A stretch of DNA of 21,309 nt from Limnohabitans sp. (GTDB lineage: Bacteria; Pseudomonadota; Gammaproteobacteria; Burkholderiales; Burkholderiaceae_C), in contig JANQXJ010000139.1 in NCBI GenBank assembly GCA_030729445.1, positions 1 through 21,309 of the forward strand. The letters are read 5' to 3'. The position numbers and the translations under genes are program-made. The notes under the pieces are model-generated. The model had not been told where the DNA came from, searched no databases, and saw only the letters and a program-made list of their open reading frames with translations. This document shows, piece after piece, positions 8,275-15,707 of this stretch (position 1 is its first letter; every line of letters starts with the position of its first letter).

Positions 8275-8311
8275 ATAAAAACGGCGTGCCCACTTGCGCA
8301 GGCACGCCGTT
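8275..8311 (-). terminator. Intrinsic terminator of dapD
   Basis: AACGGCGTGCC (8280-8290) and GGCACGCCGTT (8301-8311) form a perfect 11-bp stem with a ten-base loop. Read on the minus strand it is followed by UUUUUAUU (8274-8281). It begins 21 bases after the dapD stop and separates dapD from the dctPQM operon. Confidence 0.93.
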
Positions 8312-8332
8312 GGTGTTGGAAAAACTGAAAAA

Positions 8333-9310
8333 TCAGTTCTTGTGCAACTCGGCGTTCAACTCGCCCCAGCTCTTGTTGCGCGGAATGGCGTGCAAGGCGC
8401 CCGACTGTGAATCGCGGCGGAACAGGATGCCGTTTTTGCCAGACAACTCTTTGGCTTTCATGACCGAGCCATCGGGCATTTGCACGCGGCTGCCGCCGGT
8501 GATGTAGCAACCGGCTTCCACAATGCAATCGTCGCCCAGCGAGATGCCGATGCCCGCGTTGGCGCCCAGCAAGCAGCGCTTGCCGACCTTGATGACTTCT
8601 TTGCCGCCACCCGAGAGTGTGCCCATGATGGATGCACCGCCGCCAATGTCGCTGGCGTCATCGACCACCACGCCCGCGCTGATGCGGCCTTCGACCATGC
8701 TGGCGCCCAGCGTGCCCGCATTGAAGTTGCAAAAGCCTTCGTGCATGACGGTGGTGCCACTGGCCAGGTGCGCACCCAGGCGCACACGGTCGGCGTTGGC
8801 AATGCGCACGCCCGACGGGATCACGTAGTCGGTCATTTGTGGGAATTTGTCCAGGCCCTTGATCTCGAGCACGCGGCCAGTGCCTCGGGCTTTGAGGCGG
8901 GCGGCAGGCACATCGGCCAGGGCGCAGGGGCCAAAGTTGGTCCAGGCCACGTTGGGCAGCAGGCCAAAGATGCCGGTCACGTTGGCGCCGTGCGGCAACA
9001 CCAGGCGGTGGCTCAGCAGGTGCAGGCGCAGGTAGGCGTCGTGGGTGTCGGCGGGCGCGTCGGCCAGGCTTTTGATCTCGGTGCGCACGGCGACCACGGT
9101 GGCGTTGCGCACGCTGCAGGCGACCAGGGCCTGGGCCACGTCTGCGCCCAAGGTGGCCACGGCTTCGGCCTGGGTCAGGCGGGTGCTGCCGCTGGCGGCC
9201 ACATCGGCAGCCAGTTCGGGGGCGGGGAACCAGGTGTCCAGCACGGTGCCGTCAGCGGCGATGGTGGCCAAGCCTGTGGCGCGTGCGCCGGTGGTTTGGA
9301 AAGTGCTCAT
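8333..9310 (-). CDS. dapD: Tetrahydrodipicolinate N-succinyltransferase, long (Pseudomonas/actinobacterial) type
   Basis: A 325-residue cytoplasmic enzyme that succinylates tetrahydrodipicolinate using succinyl-CoA (EC 2.3.1.117) in the diaminopimelate/lysine pathway. The central conserved block includes YLRLHLLSHRLVLPHG, GIFGLLPNVAWTN, DKFPQMTDYVIPSGVRIA and TTVMHEGFCNFNAGTLG. The left-handed beta-helix repeats follow (GASIMGTLSGGG, LLGANAGIGISLGDDCIVEAG), then GILFRRDSQSGA near the C-terminus. This matches the roughly 340-residue pseudomonad DapD rather than the roughly 275-residue E. coli form. The ATG at 9310 has GGAG seven bases upstream; the frame continues to a TTG, but that lies before a leader hairpin. 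The gene stands alone between two TRAP systems, with its own terminator. Confidence 0.93.
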   Translation of the reverse strand: MSTFQTTGARATGLATIAADGTVLDTWFPAPELAADVAASGSTRLTQAEAVATLGADVAQALVACSVRNATVVAVRTEIKSLADAPADTHDAYLRLHLLSHRLVLPHGANVTGIFGLLPNVAWTNFGPCALADVPAARLKARGTGRVLEIKGLDKFPQMTDYVIPSGVRIANADRVRLGAHLASGTTVMHEGFCNFNAGTLGASMVEGRISAGVVVDDASDIGGGASIMGTLSGGGKEVIKVGKRCLLGANAGIGISLGDDCIVEAGCYITGGSRVQMPDGSVMKAKELSGKNGILFRRDSQSGALHAIPRNKSWGELNAELHKN

Positions 9311-9322
9311 GTTGAAACTCCG

Positions 9323-9350
9323 AAAAAATGGCCCGCCAAATGTGCGGGCC
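9323..9350 (-). promoter_or_regulatory. Terminator-like hairpin in the dapD leader (candidate attenuator)
   Basis: On the minus strand GGCCCGC (complement of 9344-9350) and GCGGGCC (complement of 9330-9336) form a 7-bp all-GC stem with a seven-base loop. It is followed by A and six U (9323-9328), directly before the GGAG ribosome site of dapD. No minus-strand gene lies upstream that would need terminating, so the structure sits in the dapD leader itself. A weaker alternative pairing (CCGC and AUAA against UUAU and GCGG, between 9349 and 9380) overlaps the first arm and could act as antiterminator. Confidence 0.55.
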
Positions 9351-9461
9351 GCAGTCAATAAGATGGTCAGATTATCGCGGAAGGCCGTGTGTCACGAATT
9401 ATTCATGCGTGTTTCATAGACTGATCGTTTTCAACAGATCACTTTCTTTGCGGCGCAGGGG

Positions 9462-9473
9462 TGGATCACCTCC
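9462..9473. other. 12-base match to the 3' end of 16S rRNA in the dapD/tatT gap
   Basis: TGGATCACCTCC on the plus strand equals the conserved 3'-terminal sequence of 16S rRNA, including the anti-Shine-Dalgarno. TGCGGC, which directly precedes it in 16S rRNA, occurs seven bases earlier here. On the plus strand it would lie in the tatT leader; on the minus strand it reads as an extended Shine-Dalgarno with no usable start codon at the right distance. Its meaning is unknown and chance is possible. Confidence 0.4.
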
Positions 9474-9503
9474 CACACGAACAACTGAGCCGTTGCCCGG
9501 ACC

Positions 9504-10409
9504 ATGCCCGCCCGAAAACCCCTTATCTTGTCAGCGCTTGGGCGATTGTTCACCGTGGTCATGGTGGCCAGTTTGTTGGGCGCTTGTATGCCACGACAGC
9601 TGCTGGTGAACAGTGCGGCCGATGCCCTGACCGCCCAAGGCCAGGCCGAAGAAGAAGACATCGGTTTGGTGCGTGAAGCCAGTGCTTTTTACCTCAAAGT
9701 GTCCGAATCCTTGCTGCGCCAAACGCCTGGGCATTTGCCCTTGGCCGAAACGGTGGCTTCGGGTTTCACGCAGTACGCCTATGCCTTTGTGGCTTTTGAG
9801 GCGGAGCGGCTTGCCAACACCGATGTCAAAGCCGCGCAGCAACTGAACGAACGTGCTCGGCGCTTGTATGGGCGGGCGCATCGCCACGCCATGGCCGCTT
9901 TGAACCAAACAAGCCCCGGATTTGCTGCCGCCTTGGCGCAGCCACAAGCCGCACTTTGGCCCAAGCTCCGGGACGAACAAGTGGGTGTGGCCTATTGGGC
10001 GGCGGCTTCTTGGGGCGCATACATCGCGCTGTCCAAAGACGACCCCGATGCTGTGGCCGATTTGCCCTTGGCCGTGCGACTGGCCGAATTGGCTTGGCGC
10101 ACTTCTCCCCAACATGGGCAAGGGGATTTGGCCAGTTTGATGGGCAGTTTTGAAGCCGCACGCCCGGGTGGTTCGAGCGCCAAAGCTGCTGCATTTTTTG
10201 ACCAAGCTTTTGCCATCAGTGGTGGCCAAAGCCCAGGGCCCTTGGTGGCCAAAGCCGAAGCCATTGCCCAAGCGGCGGGCGACAGGCCAGCGTTTGAAGC
10301 CTTGTTGAAACAAGCATTGGCCGTGAGCGCCGGGCGCACCGACCTGTCCAGCCAAATCATGCGCCAGCGAGCGCAGTGGTTGCTGGACAGCGCAGACGAT
10401 CTTTTTTAA
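9504..10409 (+). CDS. tatT: TatT-family lipoprotein, T component of a TRAP transporter
   Basis: A 301-residue protein resembling the TatT family (first described for Treponema pallidum Tp0956), lipoproteins of repeated helix pairs that assemble with a TRAP binding protein. Residues 1-28 are a lipoprotein signal with the lipobox LGAC (Cys28). The next residue is Met rather than Asp, which predicts the outer membrane. The rest is strongly helical (ASAFYLKVSESLLRQTP, ERARRLYGRAHRHAMAAL, YWAAASWGAYIALSKDD, VRLAELAW), as expected for TPR-like repeats. There is no strong ribosome site before the ATG at 9504. A TRAP binding protein starts 12 bases after the stop and a fused permease follows, which supports the assignment. 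Confidence 0.82.
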   Translation: MPARKPLILSALGRLFTVVMVASLLGACMPRQLLVNSAADALTAQGQAEEEDIGLVREASAFYLKVSESLLRQTPGHLPLAETVASGFTQYAYAFVAFEAERLANTDVKAAQQLNERARRLYGRAHRHAMAALNQTSPGFAAALAQPQAALWPKLRDEQVGVAYWAAASWGAYIALSKDDPDAVADLPLAVRLAELAWRTSPQHGQGDLASLMGSFEAARPGGSSAKAAAFFDQAFAISGGQSPGPLVAKAEAIAQAAGDRPAFEALLKQALAVSAGRTDLSSQIMRQRAQWLLDSADDLF

Positions 10410-10421
10410 ACGGACTTGAGC

Positions 10422-11468
10422 ATGGCAAGAACAATGGGTTGGGCAAAGGGCAGCACATGGGCGCAATGGCTGAGCGCATCATTGGCAGCGTTGGTGATGG
10501 CAAGCGCACCCACAGCGCAGGCCAACACCCAGCAGTTGCGCATCGGGTCTTTGGTGCCCAAAAACTCGCTCTACCACCGCCAGCTGATCGACATTGCTGA
10601 CAGCTGGCGCAAGGCGCAAGGCACGGGGGCTCGGTACGTGGTGTTCCCGGACGGTGCGCAAGGTGGCGAGGCCGAAATGGCGCGGCGCATGCGCATTGGC
10701 CAGTTGCAAGGGGCATTGCTGTCGGTGGTGGGGCTGCGCGAAATCGAGCCGTCGATTGCAGCACTGCAGGCCATGCCGCTTTTGTTTCGCAATTGGGAAG
10801 AAGTGGACTACGTGCGCGAGAAGATGCGCCCGGCCATGGAAAAGAAGTTCATGGACAAAGGCTTTGTGGTGCTGGCCTGGGGCGACGCGGGCTGGGTGCG
10901 TTTCTTTTCCAAAGAAGCGGCGCTCAGGCCCGACGACTACAAGCGCATGAAGTTTTTTGCATGGGGCTCGGAGCCCGACCAGCAAAACATCATGAAAAGC
11001 TTGGGCTACACGCCCGTGCCATTGGAGACCACCGACATCTTGCCCGCCATCCAAACGGGCATGATCAATGTGGTGCCGTCAACGCCCTACTTTGCCTTGG
11101 CGACCCAGGTTTACAACTCTGCGCCCCACATGCTGGAGATCAATTGGGCCCCGATTGTGGGGGCCTTGGTCGTGACCCGCAAAGCCTGGGATGGCATGTC
11201 GCCCGAGGTTCAAAAAGCGGTGCGTGCGGCCAGCGACAAGGCGGGTGCAGAAATTCGCACCAAAGCCCGGTTAGAGGTCGAAGAGGCGGTGGATGCGATG
11301 AAAAAGAGGGGTCTTACGGTCAACAAACCCAATGCCGCGCAAATGAAAGAGTGGAACGACTTGGCGGAAAAACTCTACCCTCGCATCCGCGGCACCATGG
11401 TGCCCGCCGAAACCTTTGACGAGGTGATGGCCCACCTGAAAACCTTTCGCGCAGGTTCGACCAAGTGA
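10422..11468 (+). CDS. TRAP substrate-binding protein, DctP family, TatT-associated
   Basis: A 348-residue periplasmic binding protein. Residues 1-34 form a signal peptide ending AQA before Asn35. The family pattern is visible (LRIGSLVPKNSLYHRQLIDI at 39-58, then GGEAEMARRMRIGQLQGALL). The canonical ligand-binding arginine is missing: where the other DctP in this window reads MKIRGGS, this one reads MKFFAWGS, putting Phe179 at the arginine position. That suggests a ligand other than a simple carboxylate, or bound differently. The ATG at 10422 has a weak GGA seven bases upstream; a TTG two codons earlier is less likely. It lies 12 bases after tatT and overlaps the permease gene by four bases (GTGA). 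Confidence 0.88.
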   Translation: MARTMGWAKGSTWAQWLSASLAALVMASAPTAQANTQQLRIGSLVPKNSLYHRQLIDIADSWRKAQGTGARYVVFPDGAQGGEAEMARRMRIGQLQGALLSVVGLREIEPSIAALQAMPLLFRNWEEVDYVREKMRPAMEKKFMDKGFVVLAWGDAGWVRFFSKEAALRPDDYKRMKFFAWGSEPDQQNIMKSLGYTPVPLETTDILPAIQTGMINVVPSTPYFALATQVYNSAPHMLEINWAPIVGALVVTRKAWDGMSPEVQKAVRAASDKAGAEIRTKARLEVEEAVDAMKKRGLTVNKPNAAQMKEWNDLAEKLYPRIRGTMVPAETFDEVMAHLKTFRAGSTK

Positions 11469-13354
11469 CGCTTCATTTAGCGCCTCAGAACCTGGGGGAC
11501 GTTCCGCGCCGAAACGCATGGCTCATTGACGAATGGCTGTCATCGGCTGCCTTGGCGCTGATGGTGTTGATCCCGGTCATCGAAATTGTGATGCGCCCAT
11601 GGATGGGCCGCGGGGTTGAGAACGCCCCGGTATTGGTCCAACACTTGGGCCTGGTGTTGACCATGTGGGGGGCTTTGGCGGCCGAGCGGCATGGTCATCT
11701 GACCACCCTGGGCGGTGGCGTGCGCAGCCAAAACGCATCGCCAAGTGGTGCGAGCCAGAAATGGCCGCAGCATTTGGCCCATGGTTTGGCGGCCTTGGTC
11801 TGCGGCATGTTGGTCATGAGCAGCTGGCGCTTGGTGGACAGTGAGCGCGAAGCCGCCCAAGTGCTGGCCTATGGCATACCGATTTGGTGGGTGCAGGCCA
11901 GCATGCCTTTGGGTTTTGCCTTGTTGGGCTTCAAGTTGGGCTTGCGTTGTGCTCGTTTTGTCAATGCATGGCCACTGCAGTGGTGTGTGGGTTTGGCGCT
12001 GACGTTGTGCGGTGCCGCGATGGCTGCACAGTTCGACGGAACGGCTTTGCCCTTGTGGCCCGCACTTTTGCTCTTGTTGGTGGCCTTGTGGGCAGGTGCG
12101 CCGATTTTTGCTGTGCTTGGCGGCTTGGCGCTGGCTTTGTTTTGGCAAGATGGCATGCCATTGGCATCGGTGGCGCTGTCGCACTACCAAATCACCGTCA
12201 ACCCGTCTTTGCCCGCCTTGCCTTTGTTCACTTTGGCGGGCTTGGTGTTTGCCCGCACGGGCGCAGCCCAAAGGTTGAGCCAATTGTTTGTGGCCATGTT
12301 TGGGCAAGGCGCCACGGGCACAGTGTTGGCCACGGCCTTGCTCTGCTCGTGTTTCACCGCATTTACCGGTGGCAGTGGCGTGACAATTTTGGCTTTGGGG
12401 GGCTTGTTGTTGCCCTTGTTGCTCAAAGCGGGTTACCCCGAAAAACGTGGCATTGGCTTGGTGACCAGCGCCAGCGCTCTGGGGGTTTTGCTGGCGCCTT
12501 CGGTGCCGCTCATCATGTACGCCATCATCGCCCGCGTGCCCATCAACACCATGTTCTTGGCGGGCTTGTTGCCTGCTTTGGTGATGGTTGCTTTTTTGTT
12601 GGTGTTTGGCGGTTATCTGCGCAAACCATCCAGCGCGGGCCATGCGCCCAAGGGCGAAGCACCACCCAAGGTGCCCGCTGAAAGGCCTATGTTATGGCCC
12701 TCTGTTTGGGCCGCAAAATGGGAAATCCTCGCACCCGTGGTGGCCATTGGTTCGCTGGTCAGTGGCTTGGCCACGCCCACCGAAAGCGCGGCTGTGACCG
12801 CTTTTTATGCCATCTTGACGCAAGCCTGGGGACACCGTGAATTGGGCTGGCGTTTGCTCGGCAAGTGCCTGAGCGAATCGGCCCAAATCATTGGGGGTGT
12901 GTTGTTGATTTTGGGCATGGCTTTGGCATTGACCAATTTTTTGATCGATGCCGGTATTCCAGACGCCGCCATCGAAGCGGTGCAGACGGCCATTCCCAAC
13001 AAGTATTTGTTCTTGTTGGCCTTGACCGCGTTCTTGCTGCTGGCGGGTGCGCTCATGGAAATTTATGCAGCCATCGTGGTGTTGGTGCCCTTGCTCCTGC
13101 CCGTGGCCATGAGTTACGGCATTGATCCGGTTCACTTTGGCATCATCTTTTTGGCCGCCATGGAGATGGGCTTTTTATGCCCCCCATCCGGCATGAACAT
13201 TTACTTCTCGTCGGCCATGTTCAAAAAGCCCGTGAGCGAAGTGGCCGTGGCGGTGCTGCCGGCTTTGTTCGCCATTTTCTTGGGCACACTGGCCATCGCC
13301 TCCGTGCCGTGGCTGGCCACGGGTTTGCCGGCTTGGTTCAGTCGATTGGGGTGA
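11465..13354 (+). CDS. TRAP transporter fused permease (DctQ-DctM)
   Basis: A 629-residue inner-membrane protein in which the small (Q) and large (M) permease subunits are one chain. The Q part covers about residues 1-190, with the first helix after NAWLIDEWLSS and the motif ALAAERHGHLTTLGGG. The M part follows, with LPLFTLAGLVFARTG, the first loop CFTAFTGGSGVTILALGG, ALGVLLAPSVPLIMYAII, ATPTESAAVTAFYAIL and GFLCPPSGMNIYFSS. The GTG start overlaps the stop of the binding-protein gene by four bases, a coupling arrangement, with a CAGG some ten bases before it. No in-frame ATG is near. The first conserved M loop is divergent from the DctM encoded at 5171-6487, consistent with a different substrate class. 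Confidence 0.92.
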   Translation: MTLHLAPQNLGDVPRRNAWLIDEWLSSAALALMVLIPVIEIVMRPWMGRGVENAPVLVQHLGLVLTMWGALAAERHGHLTTLGGGVRSQNASPSGASQKWPQHLAHGLAALVCGMLVMSSWRLVDSEREAAQVLAYGIPIWWVQASMPLGFALLGFKLGLRCARFVNAWPLQWCVGLALTLCGAAMAAQFDGTALPLWPALLLLLVALWAGAPIFAVLGGLALALFWQDGMPLASVALSHYQITVNPSLPALPLFTLAGLVFARTGAAQRLSQLFVAMFGQGATGTVLATALLCSCFTAFTGGSGVTILALGGLLLPLLLKAGYPEKRGIGLVTSASALGVLLAPSVPLIMYAIIARVPINTMFLAGLLPALVMVAFLLVFGGYLRKPSSAGHAPKGEAPPKVPAERPMLWPSVWAAKWEILAPVVAIGSLVSGLATPTESAAVTAFYAILTQAWGHRELGWRLLGKCLSESAQIIGGVLLILGMALALTNFLIDAGIPDAAIEAVQTAIPNKYLFLLALTAFLLLAGALMEIYAAIVVLVPLLLPVAMSYGIDPVHFGIIFLAAMEMGFLCPPSGMNIYFSSAMFKKPVSEVAVAVLPALFAIFLGTLAIASVPWLATGLPAWFSRLG

Positions 13355-13362
13355 TGGCAGAT

Positions 13363-13596
13363 TCAGTTGCGCGGCTTGATGTATTTGGCCGCGCAGTCTT
13401 GGCATACAAAAGTGCGCTGGTTCAAAAAGCGGGTGAAGGTTCCCAGCGAACGCGGCTTGTGCAGCCCGCACCGGTAACAACTCATGGTGCCCATGTTGGC
13501 CGAATCCTGGAAGGGCGAGCCGCCCCCTTTGAAGGTGTAGCGAAGGCCATCGGATGCCATGATCGAGTCGGCTTCTAGCTTGAGTGCTGAGGGCAT
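13363..13596 (-). CDS. Small four-cysteine (zinc-ribbon-like) protein, function unknown
   Basis: A 77-residue protein I do not recognise. The C-terminal half carries CYRCG and, 21 residues later, CQDC: two CxxC pairs that would bind one zinc in a zinc-ribbon or treble-clef fold. Between them is a basic stretch (HKPRSLGTFTRFLNQRTF), which would suit nucleic-acid or protein contact. No ribosome site is clear; starts at 13560 (MASDGLRY) or 13494 (MGTMSCYRCG) are also possible and would keep the cysteine module whole. It is convergent with the fused TRAP permease, with an eight-base gap, and lies 67 bases downstream of the Rossmann-like gene on the same strand. Confidence 0.6.
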   Translation of the reverse strand: MPSALKLEADSIMASDGLRYTFKGGGSPFQDSANMGTMSCYRCGLHKPRSLGTFTRFLNQRTFVCQDCAAKYIKPRN

Positions 13597-13663
13597 GGTG
13601 TTGATGTGGGGTTGAGTTGGGGTTGTGAAAAGAACAATTCGAGACTGAAATTTTGAAAACTGC

Positions 13664-14416
13664 TTAGGTCAAAGCCAACCCAGTTGCAGTGGCCAGCCAA
13701 AGGTCATCAATGTCACGTAACTTTTGCTTATTGAACTTGCCTACTTCTTCCCAGTAGCGGCCAGATTCAACCCAATAGCCCAAGTCAGATTCTGCGCTCA
13801 AAGCCGACTCAACAGCACAGGGCAATGGCGTATCAATATCGGGGCGTTGGCTCATCGCTTCTAGGCTTGCAAATGCCATACGAGGAAAACACAGTCTGGA
13901 TTTTTCGCGCTCAGACAAGTTGACCACGGCACAGCCGTTTTGATTGGCCAAGGCCTGCAATCGCAAAGATTTGGCTTCCAGGCTTTGCAAGGTCACATCC
14001 GATCGCAGTGGGTCGGCCGTACCCAAACCGTAAAAGTGGGTCGACCCGCCGGGCGTAGCCTCATAGACCATGTCGCAACCGATGTAAGCGATGACGTCGG
14101 GCTTGAGTGCTCCCAGCGCCCAGTACCCTGCGGTGAAAGACATGGTGCCGCCCGCATAGATAAAACCACCAAATTCATTTTGCACCGGGACAAATTCCTC
14201 TGCCGTGACAATGCGTTTGCCGCGCGAGTCATCATCACCTGGGCGGCGATCGACGGGAAAGTCCTCCGGATAAATCAAGCAACTCCAAGATGGGCAGGCC
14301 TTCCAAGCGTTGTTGATCACGACGGTGTGCGAAAAACAAGAGGTGTCCCAATCTGCGGTTTTGAGTGCATCGGGCGCACTCCCCACGATCAAGACTTTAT
14401 TCAGCGCCATTTTCAT
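13664..14416 (-). CDS. Rossmann-like protein of unknown function (DUF115/glycosyltransferase-like)
   Basis: A 250-residue protein with a start-proximal phosphate-binding-like loop (NKVLIVGSAPDAL), then VVINNAWKACPSW and LIYPEDFP, a glycine-rich FGGFIYAGGTMSFTAGYWAL, and YIGCDMVYEATPGG followed by THFYGLGTADPLR. This layout, a GSxP loop, an Asn-Asn after a strand, then GCDM and HFYG, recalls DUF115-like and surface-glycan-related proteins, but I cannot name an activity. It has no signal peptide or membrane helix. G+C is low: 45% and 52% in two 60-base stretches counted, against 70% in the neighbouring acyl-CoA dehydrogenase gene, a sign of transfer. Starts at 14410 or upstream at 14464 (GTG) are possible; none has a ribosome site. 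Confidence 0.7.
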   Translation of the reverse strand: MKMALNKVLIVGSAPDALKTADWDTSCFSHTVVINNAWKACPSWSCLIYPEDFPVDRRPGDDDSRGKRIVTAEEFVPVQNEFGGFIYAGGTMSFTAGYWALGALKPDVIAYIGCDMVYEATPGGSTHFYGLGTADPLRSDVTLQSLEAKSLRLQALANQNGCAVVNLSEREKSRLCFPRMAFASLEAMSQRPDIDTPLPCAVESALSAESDLGYWVESGRYWEEVGKFNKQKLRDIDDLWLATATGLALT

Positions 14417-14531
14417 GAAGGATAAGAAATGCCATGGCTTCATGTTGGCGGGCACAAATGACACCTTGATGACCCACGACTTGGCGCAAATTAGACAGCG
14501 TCAATTCCCCATCTGGGCGAAGATGGACCCC

Positions 14532-15692
14532 ATGAACACGTCCCCCGACCCCTACCAAGACATCCGCGACGCCGTGCGTGCCCTGTGCGCCCAGTTCCCT
14601 GACGAATACCACCGCAAGGTCGACGAAAAACGAGGCTACCCCGAAGAGTTTGTGGACGCCCTCACCAAGGCGGGCTGGATGGCCGCGTTGATTCCGCAGC
14701 AATACGGCGGCTCTGGGCTGTCCATGGCCGAGGCCTCGGTCATCATGGAAGAGATCAACCGCTCGGGCGGCAACTCGGGCGCTTGCCACGGCCAGATGTA
14801 CGTGATGAATGCCATCGTGCGCAGCGGCTCGGACGCGCAGAAAAACACGCTCTTGCCCAAGATCGCCACCGGCGAGTTGCGCATCCAGTCCATGGGCGTG
14901 ACCGAGCCCACCACGGGCAGCGACACCACCCAACTCAAAACCACCGCCGTCAAAAAAGACGGCCGCTGGGTCATCAACGGCCAAAAGGTCTGGATCTCGC
15001 GCATCCAGCACAGCGACCTGATGATTTTGTTGGCCCGCACCACGCCTGCTGACCAGGTCACCAAGCGGTCTGAGGGCCTGTCGTGCTTCCTGATTGATTT
15101 GAAGCAGGCCATCGGCAATGGCCTCACCGTGCGCCCCATCCTGAACATGGTCAACCACGAGACCAACGAGCTGTTTTTTGACAACCTGGAAATCCCCGAA
15201 GACGCACTCTTGGGCGAGGAAGGCAAGGGTTTCAAGACGCTGCTGGACGGCCTGAACGCCGAGCGGGTGCTGATCGCGGCCGAGTGCATTGGCGACGGCT
15301 ACTGGTTCATTGACCGCGCCACGAAATACGCCAAAGACCGTGTGGTGTTCGGCCGCCCGATTGGCCAAAACCAAGGCGTGCAGTTCCCGATTGCCGACGC
15401 CTTCATTGAGCTGGAAGCCGCCAACCTGATGCGCTGGAAAGCCTGCGAAAAAATAGACGCTCTGCAAAACGCCGGGGCCGAAGCCAACATGGCCAAGTAC
15501 CTCGCGGCCAAGGCCAGCTGGGAAGCGGCCAACGTCTGCCTGCAAACGCATGGCGGTTTTGGTTTTGCGTGTGAATACGACATCGAGCGCAAGTTCCGCG
15601 AAACCCGCCTGTACCAGGTGGCCCCGGTCTCGACCAACATGATCTTCAGCTACGTGGCCGAGCACATCCTCGGGCTGCCCCGCTCGTTCTGA
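14532..15692 (+). CDS. Acyl-CoA dehydrogenase family protein
   Basis: A 386-residue FAD enzyme that should introduce an alpha-beta double bond into an acyl-CoA. The N-terminal helical domain ends near 120. The FAD-binding segment MGVTEPTTGSDTTQLK (121-136) and WISRIQHSDLMILLART follow, and RVVFGRPIGQNQGVQFPIAD and QTHGGFGF mark the C-terminal domain. The usual C-terminal catalytic glutamate is absent (LYQVAPVS, Pro365 in its place), but Glu244 in LNAER sits where isovaleryl-CoA and long-chain acyl-CoA dehydrogenases carry their base. The ATG at 14532 is preferred; an ATG at 14523 adds three residues. The CoA-transferase gene follows after 15 bases, so the two probably act in one acid-degradation pathway. 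Confidence 0.92.
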   Translation: MNTSPDPYQDIRDAVRALCAQFPDEYHRKVDEKRGYPEEFVDALTKAGWMAALIPQQYGGSGLSMAEASVIMEEINRSGGNSGACHGQMYVMNAIVRSGSDAQKNTLLPKIATGELRIQSMGVTEPTTGSDTTQLKTTAVKKDGRWVINGQKVWISRIQHSDLMILLARTTPADQVTKRSEGLSCFLIDLKQAIGNGLTVRPILNMVNHETNELFFDNLEIPEDALLGEEGKGFKTLLDGLNAERVLIAAECIGDGYWFIDRATKYAKDRVVFGRPIGQNQGVQFPIADAFIELEAANLMRWKACEKIDALQNAGAEANMAKYLAAKASWEAANVCLQTHGGFGFACEYDIERKFRETRLYQVAPVSTNMIFSYVAEHILGLPRSF

Positions 15693-15707
15693 TTCAGGGT
15701 GAACACG

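Noticed and set aside
9431..9469. A 12-codon minus-strand frame in the dapD leader with tandem lysine codons (AAG AAA), like a lysine leader peptide
   Set aside because: Its GTG lies directly against the only Shine-Dalgarno, with no spacing, and it ends about 80 bases before the terminator hairpin, too far for a classical ribosome-stalling attenuator.
15612..15632. The acyl-CoA dehydrogenase as a catalytically dead paralogue, because the C-terminal glutamate is missing
   Set aside because: Glu244 occupies the alternative base position used by other active members of the family.
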